Part shown: piece after piece, positions 1-5,939 of the stretch
Numbering within the stretch: position 1 is the stretch's first letter
How the letters are laid out: every line of letters begins with the position of its first letter
Assembly (NCBI GenBank): GCA_945877005.1
Contig: CAMCQL010000061.1
Coordinates: 1-9,179 of the forward strand
Direction of reading: 5' to 3'
DNA: 9,179 nucleotides
DNA from: Chryseobacterium gleum
GTDB lineage: Bacteria; Bacteroidota; Bacteroidia; Flavobacteriales_D; Crocinitomicaceae
Position numbers and translations under genes: made by a program
Notes under the pieces: model-generated
The model's input: the letters and a program-made list of their open reading frames with translations, nothing else
Database searches by the model: none
What the model was told of the DNA's origin: nothing

Positions 1-1766
1 GCTTCTTGGGGAACTTCTACACGTCCAACTTGACGCATACGTTTTTTACCTTCCTTTTGTTTCTCTAACAACTTACGTTTACGAGAAATATCCCCTCCGT
101 AACATTTTGCAGTAACGTCTTTTCTTAATGCTTTGATTGTTTCTCTAGCAATAATTTTTGCCCCAATAGCCGCTTGAATTGGAATTTCGAATTGTTGTCT
201 TGGAATCAATTCTTTCAATTTTATACAGATCTTCTTTCCTAAATCATACGCATTGCTTCTATGAACTAAAGCAGAAAGCGCATCAATTGGTTCAGCATTC
301 AACATAACGTCTAACTTAATTAAGTCGGACTGTTTGTATCCAATCGGATGATAATCAAAAGAAGCGTAACCACGAGAAATAGATTTTAATCGATCATAAA
401 AATCAAAAACAATTTCTGCTAAAGGCATCTCAAAAGTCAGTTCAACACGGTCTTGTGTCAAATAAACTTGGTTTTTTAAATCACCTCTTTTTTCAATACA
501 CAATCCCATCACTTGACCCACGTAATCAGATTTAGTAATTACTTGAGCTTTGATATAAGGTTCTTCAATCCTAGCCATGTAAGAAGGATCTGGTAATTCA
601 GAAGGATTATTAACAATGATTGCTTTTTCTGGATCTTTTGTCAAATACGTGAAATAAGATACGTTGGGAACAGTAGTAATCACCGTCATATTGAATTCAC
701 GTTCCAAACGTTCTTGAATGATTTCCATGTGCAACATTCCAAGGAAGCCACAACGAAATCCAAATCCAAGTGCAGCAGATGATTCAGGCTCAAAAACCAA
801 TGAGGAGTCATTCAACTGAAGCTTCTCCATAGAGTATCTTAATTCTTCGTAATCGTCTGTTTCAACAGGATAAATTCCAGCAAATACCATTGGTTTAACA
901 TCTTCAAAACCTTTGATAGAAGTCAAACATGGATTAGCAGCATTGGTAATTGTATCTCCAACTTTTACTTCGTTGGCTTGTTTAATACCTGAGATAATGT
1001 AACCTACATCACCTGCTTTCACCTCATTTTTTGGACAAAGATCCATTTTTAAAATACCAACTTCATCTGCATTGTAAGTACGTCCAGTATTAAAAAATTT
1101 AACCTTATCTCCTTTACGAAGCACTCCATTCTTTATACGATAATAAGCAATAATACCTCTAAAAGGATTAAAAACAGAGTCAAAAATCATCGCTTGCAAG
1201 GGTTCATTTTCATCTCCTGCTGGCGGCTTAATTCTTTCTATAACAGCAGATAATATCGCGTCTACTCCTAACCCTGTCTTTCCAGAAGCAGGTATTATGT
1301 CTTCAAAATCACATCCAATCAAATCAATAATTTGATCACTTACCTCTTCAGGCATAGCCCCAGGTAAGTCCATCTTGTTTAATATTGGAATAATTTCTAA
1401 ACCGTGGTCTAACGCTAAATATAAGTTAGAAATTGTTTGTGCCTCAATGCCTTGAGAAGCATCAACAATCAACAAAGCACCTTCACATGCTGCAATAGAA
1501 CGTGAAACTTCGTATGAAAAATCGACATGACCAGGAGTATCAATCAAATTTAACACATAGTCTTCACCCTTGTATTTATAATTCATTTGAATGGCATGAC
1601 TTTTAATCGTAATGCCACGTTCTCGTTCTAAGTCCATATCGTCCAATGCTTGATTTTGCATTTCACGATCTGAAATGGTTCCAGTGGTTTGTAATAAACG
1701 ATCTGCCAAGGTACTTTTACCGTGATCTATATGTGCAATAATGCAGAAATTACGAATATTTTTCAT
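1..1766 (-). CDS. lepA: Elongation factor 4 (LepA), C-terminus cut by window edge
   Basis: Translation-factor GTPase that acts on the ribosome and can move mis-translocated or stalled tRNAs backward; cytoplasmic, and membrane-associated in some bacteria. The reading frame opens with ATG at 1766 and stays open for 588 codons to the window edge. GTPase motifs are complete: G1 AHIDHGKS (residues 11-18), G2 RGIT (50-53), G3 DTPGH (76-80), G4 NKMD (130-133) and G5 SGKTG (161-165). The rest matches LepA, including the EF-G-like domains and the LepA-specific C-terminal region near RKRKLLEKQKEGKKRMRQ and VPQEA. LepA proteins are about 595-600 residues, so only about ten are missing, and the truncation comes from the window rather than gene decay. 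The start is secure because the N-terminus MKNIRNFCIIAHIDHGKST is the family's usual one. It is transcribed divergently from purH. EF-G, TetM and TypA are excluded by the C-terminal signature. Confidence 0.97.
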   Translation of the reverse strand, partial: MKNIRNFCIIAHIDHGKSTLADRLLQTTGTISDREMQNQALDDMDLERERGITIKSHAIQMNYKYKGEDYVLNLIDTPGHVDFSYEVSRSIAACEGALLIVDASQGIEAQTISNLYLALDHGLEIIPILNKMDLPGAMPEEVSDQIIDLIGCDFEDIIPASGKTGLGVDAILSAVIERIKPPAGDENEPLQAMIFDSVFNPFRGIIAYYRIKNGVLRKGDKVKFFNTGRTYNADEVGILKMDLCPKNEVKAGDVGYIISGIKQANEVKVGDTITNAANPCLTSIKGFEDVKPMVFAGIYPVETDDYEELRYSMEKLQLNDSSLVFEPESSAALGFGFRCGFLGMLHMEIIQERLEREFNMTVITTVPNVSYFTYLTKDPEKAIIVNNPSELPDPSYMARIEEPYIKAQVITKSDYVGQVMGLCIEKRGDLKNQVYLTQDRVELTFEMPLAEIVFDFYDRLKSISRGYASFDYHPIGYKQSDLIKLDVMLNAEPIDALSALVHRSNAYDLGKKICIKLKELIPRQQFEIPIQAAIGAKIIARETIKALRKDVTAKCYGGDISRKRKLLEKQKEGKKRMRQVGRVEVPQE

Positions 1767-1807
1767 GAACAATGAATCTTATACTTCTATCAAATTGAAT
1801 AGAAAGA

Positions 1808-1815
1808 CAAAAATA
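1808..1815 (-). promoter_or_regulatory. Probable lepA promoter, Bacteroidota -7 box
   Basis: Read on the minus strand this is TATTTTTG, an exact match to the Bacteroidota primary-sigma -7 consensus TAnnTTTG. Transcription would begin a few bases downstream, near 1801, leaving a leader of about 35 bases before the lepA ATG at 1766. The -33 region (about 1834-1840) has no clean TTG, only GTTAAAT on the minus strand, so support rests on the -7 box and its position. A short A+T-rich motif can occur by chance. Confidence 0.5.
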
Positions 1816-1883
1816 AGGTAAAAAAAGCGATTATTTAACTGAAATATATTTTACGGTACTATTTAAATGTCGTAATTTTCAAC

Positions 1884-1891
1884 TAATTTTG
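1884..1891 (+). promoter_or_regulatory. Probable purH promoter, Bacteroidota -7 box
   Basis: TAATTTTG matches the Bacteroidota -7 consensus TAnnTTTG exactly. Transcription would start near 1897, giving a short leader of about 15 bases before ATG 1913. No clear TTG is seen at the -33 distance (about 1858-1864 reads CTATTTA). The box covers an in-frame TTG at 1889 that could be miscalled as the purH start. If this is the promoter, that TTG is not in the mRNA. Confidence 0.5.
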
Positions 1892-1912
1892 CGATTTACA
1901 TTTTCTGATAAA

Positions 1913-3445
1913 ATGAATACTACTAAAAGAATTAAAAGTGCTCTAATTTCCGTGTTTGATAAAACAGGACTTGAGCCTATTATTCAACGCTTAAATGAGT
2001 TAGGCGTGACAATCTATTCTACCGGAGGTACTCAATCCTTTGTTGAAGGATTAGGGGTTGCGGTAGAACGCGTAGAAGACCTTACTTCTTATCCGTCAAT
2101 TTTGGGCGGGCGCGTAAAAACATTGCACCCAAAAGTATTTGGTGGAATATTAAATAGAAGAAACCATTCTGAAGATCAAACTCAAATTGCAGAATTTGAA
2201 ATACCTGAAATTGATTTAGTAATAGTAGACCTTTACCCATTCGAAGCAACACTTGCGTCTGGTGCATCTCATGAAGACATTATCGAAAAAATTGATATAG
2301 GAGGTATTTCTCTAATTAGAGCTGCAGCTAAAAACTACGATGATGTTGTAATCATCCCCTCTCAAAAACAATACGCTAAATTTTTAGAATTATTAAATGC
2401 AACTGAAGACGGTGTGACAACCATAGAAAATAGAAAATCATTTGCAAAAGATGCGTTTAGAGTATCTTCTCATTATGACACACATGTCTATAAATATTTT
2501 TCTACTGGCGAGGATTTTACCTTCAATGAAAGCATTGACGAAGCACATACATTACGCTACGGTGAAAACCCACATCAAAATGGAATTTTTTATGGAGATT
2601 TAAACGCAATCTTCACAAAATTACACGGAAAAGCATTATCTTACAATAACTTATTGGATGTAGATGCAGCAGTTCAATTAATCGCTGAATTTAAAAATGA
2701 TGGCCCAACATTTGCAATTTTAAAACACAACAATGCTTGTGGAATTGCAACGCGTCCATCAAACAAGGAAGCATACGAAGCTGCATTGGCTGGAGATCCA
2801 GTATCTGCTTTTGGTGGAATTCTAATTTCTAATACGAAAATAGATCTGTCAACAGCGCAATTAATGAATGAATTGTTTTGTGAAGTGGTGATTGCACCAG
2901 GGTACGATTCGGAAGCATTGACCTTGTTACAATCAAAGAAAAACCGTGTGATTCTAGTACAAAAAGAAACCAAACTTCCTACAAAACAATTTCGTACAAT
3001 TTTAAATGGGGTATTGGAACAAGATAAAGATACCCTAACTGAAGGAATTGAAGATTTCAGATCAGTCACTACGAAATTACCGACAGACGAGGAAAAAAAG
3101 GATTTAGTTTTTGCAAATAAATTAGTAAAACATACTAAATCTAATACCATCGTGTTGGCCAAAAATAGACAGCTATTAGCAAGTGGTACAGGTCAAACTT
3201 CACGAGTAGATGCATTAAGTCAAGCAATACATAAAGCAAAATCTTTTAATTTTGATTTAACTGGAGCAGTAATGGCTTCAGATGCGTTTTTTCCTTTTCC
3301 AGATTGTGTTGAAATCGCAGACAATGCAGGTATTACTGCAGTTGTTCAACCAGGTGGATCTATCAAAGATGAATTATCAGTGAATTATTGCAATGAAAAT
3401 GGATTAGCGATGGTTATGACCGGAAATAGACATTTTAAACACTAA
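1913..3445 (+). CDS. purH: Bifunctional AICAR transformylase / IMP cyclohydrolase
   Basis: Catalyses the last two steps of purine synthesis in the cytoplasm: AICAR plus 10-formyl-tetrahydrofolate to FAICAR, then ring closure to IMP. From ATG 1913 the protein is 510 residues, the usual PurH length. The N-terminal cyclohydrolase (MGS-like) domain, about residues 1-190, shows STGGT (36-40), GGRVKTLHPKVFGGIL (65-80) and the IDIGGISLIRAAAKN block (127-141). The C-terminal transformylase domain shows LRYGENPHQ (214-222), LSYNNLLDVDAA (242-253), the catalytic Lys271-His272 pair in KHNNACGIA, DPVSAFGGI, SDAFFPFPD, QPGGSIKD and the terminal TGNRHFKH. An in-frame TTG at 1889 would add eight residues (MRFTFSDK) but lies in the likely -7 box, so ATG 1913 is preferred. 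Both active halves look intact. It lies 77 bases upstream of mreB on the same strand, with no evident terminator between them. Confidence 0.97.
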   Translation: MNTTKRIKSALISVFDKTGLEPIIQRLNELGVTIYSTGGTQSFVEGLGVAVERVEDLTSYPSILGGRVKTLHPKVFGGILNRRNHSEDQTQIAEFEIPEIDLVIVDLYPFEATLASGASHEDIIEKIDIGGISLIRAAAKNYDDVVIIPSQKQYAKFLELLNATEDGVTTIENRKSFAKDAFRVSSHYDTHVYKYFSTGEDFTFNESIDEAHTLRYGENPHQNGIFYGDLNAIFTKLHGKALSYNNLLDVDAAVQLIAEFKNDGPTFAILKHNNACGIATRPSNKEAYEAALAGDPVSAFGGILISNTKIDLSTAQLMNELFCEVVIAPGYDSEALTLLQSKKNRVILVQKETKLPTKQFRTILNGVLEQDKDTLTEGIEDFRSVTTKLPTDEEKKDLVFANKLVKHTKSNTIVLAKNRQLLASGTGQTSRVDALSQAIHKAKSFNFDLTGAVMASDAFFPFPDCVEIADNAGITAVVQPGGSIKDELSVNYCNENGLAMVMTGNRHFKH

Positions 3446-3522
3446 TCGCTGAGACTTTGTAACGATTTATTAAATATTTAGTATAAGCCAAAAACAGTCT
3501 TTCTTAATAGAAGCAAAAAAAT
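3446..3522 (+). other. purH-mreB spacer and mreB leader
   Basis: This 77-base A+T-rich gap holds no gene. I find no hairpin with a U-run that would end purH transcription; the best inverted repeat is AATCG/CGATT, only 5 bp with a 14-base loop. No exact TAnnTTTG box is present; TATTTAGT at 3475-3482 is a poor match. The bases just before the mreB ATG are A-rich (GCAAAAAAAT), typical of Bacteroidota leaders that lack a Shine-Dalgarno sequence. mreB may therefore be read through from purH or use a non-consensus promoter here. Confidence 0.4.
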
Positions 3523-4548
3523 ATGGGATTATTTAGTTTTTTAACGCAAGAAATTGCCATTGATTTAGGTACTGCTAACACCCTTATCATTATGAATGAT
3601 AAAGTAGTAGTGGACGAACCATCAATTGTAGCCAAAGACATACAAACTGGGAACATCGTTGCAATTGGAAAACGTGCACAACAAATGCATGGAAAAACGC
3701 ACAAACTTATTGAAACAGTAAGGCCTTTGAAAGATGGTGTAATAGCCGATTTTCAAAGTGCAGAATCAATGATTCGTGGGATGATTAAAATGATCAATAC
3801 TGGCAAAAGTTTCTTCACTCCATCATTAAGAATGGTGGTATGTATTCCTTCTGGTATTACTGAAGTAGAAAAAAGAGCCGTACGTGATTCATGTGAGCAC
3901 GCTGGTGCTAAAGAAGTTTACTTGATTCATGAGCCAATGGCTGCTGCGATAGGTATTGGGATTGATGTCGAAGAACCTATGGGAAATATGATTATTGACA
4001 TAGGGGGTGGTACTTCTGAAATTGCTGTCATTGCTCTAGGAGGAATTGTATGTGATAAGTCAATTCGTGTAGCTGGTGATGATTTTACACAAGACATCGA
4101 AGAATACATGAGACGTCAACACAACATTTTAATTGGAGAACGTACGGCTGAATTGTTAAAAATAGAAGTAGGTGCAGCGATACCAGAATTAGATAATCCA
4201 CCAGAAGATTTCGCAGTAAGAGGGCGTGACTTAATGACAGGGATTCCTAAAGAGATCATTGTGTCGTATACTGAAGTTGCACACGCTTTAGATAAAACTA
4301 TCTCTAAAATTGAAGAAGCGATCTTAAGTGCCTTAGAAATGACTCCACCTGAGCTTTCTGCAGATATTTACAAAACAGGGATTTATTTAGCAGGCGGTGG
4401 TTCAATGCTTAGAGGGTTGGATAAGAGAATTTCTCAAAAAACAAAACTTCCAGTACATATTGCTGAAGACCCTTTGAGAGCTGTAGCACGCGGAACAAGT
4501 ATCGCACTCAAGAACATCGATAAATTCCAATTCTTAATTAAGGATTAA
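3523..4548 (+). CDS. mreB: Rod shape-determining protein MreB (bacterial actin)
   Basis: Actin-like ATPase that forms membrane-bound filaments under the inner membrane and orients side-wall peptidoglycan synthesis by the MreCD-PBP2-RodA complex. It is 341 residues, close to the family norm. The actin-fold signatures are in order: phosphate-1 DLGTANT (14-20), connect-1 EPMAAAIGIG (137-146), phosphate-2 IDIGGGTSEIAVI (158-170) and adenosine motif LAGGGSMLRGLD (289-300). Glu137 in HEPMAA is the likely water-activating residue by family analogy. The N-terminus MGLFSFL is short and hydrophobic and may serve as a membrane anchor, an inference. ATG 3523 is supported because the protein then begins directly with the standard MreB N-terminus. 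It is the first gene of the cell-wall cluster and is separated from mreC by 42 bases containing a hairpin. The paralogues Mbl and FtsA and the chaperone DnaK are less likely given the motifs, length and neighbours. Confidence 0.97.
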   Translation: MGLFSFLTQEIAIDLGTANTLIIMNDKVVVDEPSIVAKDIQTGNIVAIGKRAQQMHGKTHKLIETVRPLKDGVIADFQSAESMIRGMIKMINTGKSFFTPSLRMVVCIPSGITEVEKRAVRDSCEHAGAKEVYLIHEPMAAAIGIGIDVEEPMGNMIIDIGGGTSEIAVIALGGIVCDKSIRVAGDDFTQDIEEYMRRQHNILIGERTAELLKIEVGAAIPELDNPPEDFAVRGRDLMTGIPKEIIVSYTEVAHALDKTISKIEEAILSALEMTPPELSADIYKTGIYLAGGGSMLRGLDKRISQKTKLPVHIAEDPLRAVARGTSIALKNIDKFQFLIKD

Positions 4549-4553
4549 TGATT

Positions 4554-4576
4554 TAAAGTCCCCTTGTGGGACTTTA
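4554..4576 (+). promoter_or_regulatory. Perfect 9-bp hairpin between mreB and mreC
   Basis: TAAAGTCCC (4554-4562) and GGGACTTTA (4568-4576) are exact inverse complements around a 5-base loop, CTTGT. The stem starts 6 bases after the mreB stop codon and ends 14 bases before the mreC ATG. No U-run follows the 3' arm (CCAGTTTAATTTG), so it does not look like a full intrinsic terminator. It could block 3' exonucleases and stabilise mreB mRNA, act as a partial attenuator, or be a processing site, each of which would raise MreB relative to MreC. The structure is seen directly; the role is inferred. Confidence 0.6.
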
Positions 4577-4590
4577 CCAGTTTAATTTGT

Positions 4591-5427
4591 ATGCGCAATT
4601 TAATTGCTTTTTTAAAACGTTTTAGGATTTTTATTGTTTTTGCAATCCTACAAGGAGTAGCATTGTCGTCCTATTTTACAAATTTAAGATTTCCAAGATC
4701 GCAATACTTAACAACTGCTTCCGCATTAAGTGGAAAAATGATGGAAATCAACCACGATGTAACCAAACACTTTAATCTAGCCTACAACAATCGAAAACTT
4801 CAATACGAAAACATACAATTACGAAGAAAATTAGCTCAGAGTAATATTAAGATTAATAAAGGTGTAATAAAAATAAACGATACAATTTTTGAACAACATT
4901 ACGACTACACAAAAGCAACCGTTCTAAACTCTACAGTTCATAAAAGAAATAACTACTTTACTCTAAACATAGGAAAATCAAGTGGGGTTTATAGAGGTAT
5001 GGGCGTAATTTCAAACAATGGTGTAGTAGGAATAATACATACAAGTAGTGAGCATTTTTCAATTGTAAAAACGGTATTAACAGAAAACATCAATATAGAT
5101 GTAATGGTTGAAAAAACTGGAGTATATGGACTTCTAAAATGGAATGGAAAAAGTCCTAAAATTGGAACTGTTTCAAGTATTTCAAACGATTTATCATTAA
5201 AAAAATGGTCGAAAATAGTAACGCGTGGGGGATCGGGTATATTTCCAAAAGGGATTCCTGTAGGTAAAATTAAAAGCATTAAAACTGTAGAAGGCAAACC
5301 ATTATGGGATGTTGAAATCTATTTTTCAGAAAAATATGGAAAGCTTCAGTATGTGTATGTAATAAAAAATTTACTCATTAAGGAACAAAAAAAAATCGAA
5401 GCGACAATACCAAACGAAAATGAATGA
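4591..5427 (+). CDS. mreC: Rod shape-determining protein MreC
   Basis: Bitopic inner-membrane scaffold of the elongation machine; its periplasmic part binds PBP2 and is thought to switch it to the active state. The protein has 278 residues: a short basic cytoplasmic tail, one membrane helix at about 11-30 (FRIFIVFAILQGVALSSYF), a predicted coiled coil at about 50-88 rich in N, K and E, and the twin beta-barrel domain from about 105. Family signatures in the barrels are LNIGKSSGVYRGMGVI with NNGVVGIIH (125-150) and GGSGIFPKGIPVGKI (213-227), the latter a hallmark of MreC. An in-frame TTG at 4564 would add nine residues but falls in the loop of the upstream hairpin, and ATG 4591 gives the usual basic-tail-plus-helix N-terminus, so ATG 4591 is chosen. 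Its stop overlaps the mreD start in ATGA. Confidence 0.94.
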   Translation: MRNLIAFLKRFRIFIVFAILQGVALSSYFTNLRFPRSQYLTTASALSGKMMEINHDVTKHFNLAYNNRKLQYENIQLRRKLAQSNIKINKGVIKINDTIFEQHYDYTKATVLNSTVHKRNNYFTLNIGKSSGVYRGMGVISNNGVVGIIHTSSEHFSIVKTVLTENINIDVMVEKTGVYGLLKWNGKSPKIGTVSSISNDLSLKKWSKIVTRGGSGIFPKGIPVGKIKSIKTVEGKPLWDVEIYFSEKYGKLQYVYVIKNLLIKEQKKIEATIPNENE

Positions 5428-5939
5428 TAAATATAGTTAAACATAGTATCCGTTTTTTTGCTTTTATCTTTGTACAAGCATTTATATTCAATCAATTAGA
5501 AATTGGACTAGGAATACAAATCATGGTATACCCTTTATTCATTTTTTTACTGCCAATTGAATTAAATGTTTTTGCCTTAATGATCGTTTCATTTGGTTTT
5601 GGGATATCCATCGATTATTTCTCAAATACATACGGATTATTTGCTTCATCTGCATTATTGATTGCATATCTTAGACCCTTTTTATTTAAACTCTTAGAAC
5701 CAAGAGATGGATTTCTTCCTGGAATGGAACTTTCCGTTTATCAAATGGGCTTCGGTTGGTTTAGTTCTGCGTTTGTTCTCGTTTTATTAATAAATAATTT
5801 TTGGTTTTTTATAATCGAACAATTTAAATGGAAAGAAGTATGGTTTATTCTTCTGAAAACGATATTAAGTACTCCTCTTTCATTGGGTGCTAGTATACTT
5901 ATTCAAATGGCATTTTTTAAAAACACTTCTAGTAAATGA
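5424..5939 (+). CDS. mreD: Rod shape-determining protein MreD
   Basis: Small polytopic inner-membrane protein that works with MreC in the elongation machine; its exact role is not well defined in any organism. The product is 171 residues, the normal MreD size, and strongly hydrophobic, with membrane segments at about 7-23, 30-46, 49-63, 70-88, 108-131 and 140-164. The FGISIDYFSNTYGLFASSAL stretch (about 59-78) resembles the conserved G-x-x-x-D core of MreD. MreD is weakly conserved in sequence, so the call relies mainly on size, topology and position between mreC and mrdA. Its ATG overlaps the mreC stop and its stop overlaps the mrdA ATG, both as ATGA, which suggests coupled translation. Confidence 0.9.
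   Translation: MINIVKHSIRFFAFIFVQAFIFNQLEIGLGIQIMVYPLFIFLLPIELNVFALMIVSFGFGISIDYFSNTYGLFASSALLIAYLRPFLFKLLEPRDGFLPGMELSVYQMGFGWFSSAFVLVLLINNFWFFIIEQFKWKEVWFILLKTILSTPLSLGASILIQMAFFKNTSSK

Noticed and set aside
1851..1875. Inverted repeat TTACG ... CGTAA just upstream of the purH -7 box, a possible operator
   Set aside because: The arms are only 5 bp with a 15-base gap in A+T-rich DNA, and I know no Bacteroidota purine regulator with this site.
2674..3162. 162-codon open frame on the minus strand
   Set aside because: It lies wholly opposite purH, whose motifs are intact; no recognisable domain or start context supports it.
3475..3482. TATTTAGT with TTTG upstream at 3456-3459 as an mreB promoter
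   Set aside because: The -7 match is poor and the spacer is only about 15 bases, too weak to list as a promoter.
4582..4589. TTAATTTG resembling a -7 promoter box just before mreC
   Set aside because: It misses the conserved A and would start transcription inside mreC, downstream of its ATG.
4989..5297. 102-codon open frame on the minus strand
   Set aside because: It lies opposite the conserved MreC barrel domain and looks like an antisense shadow.
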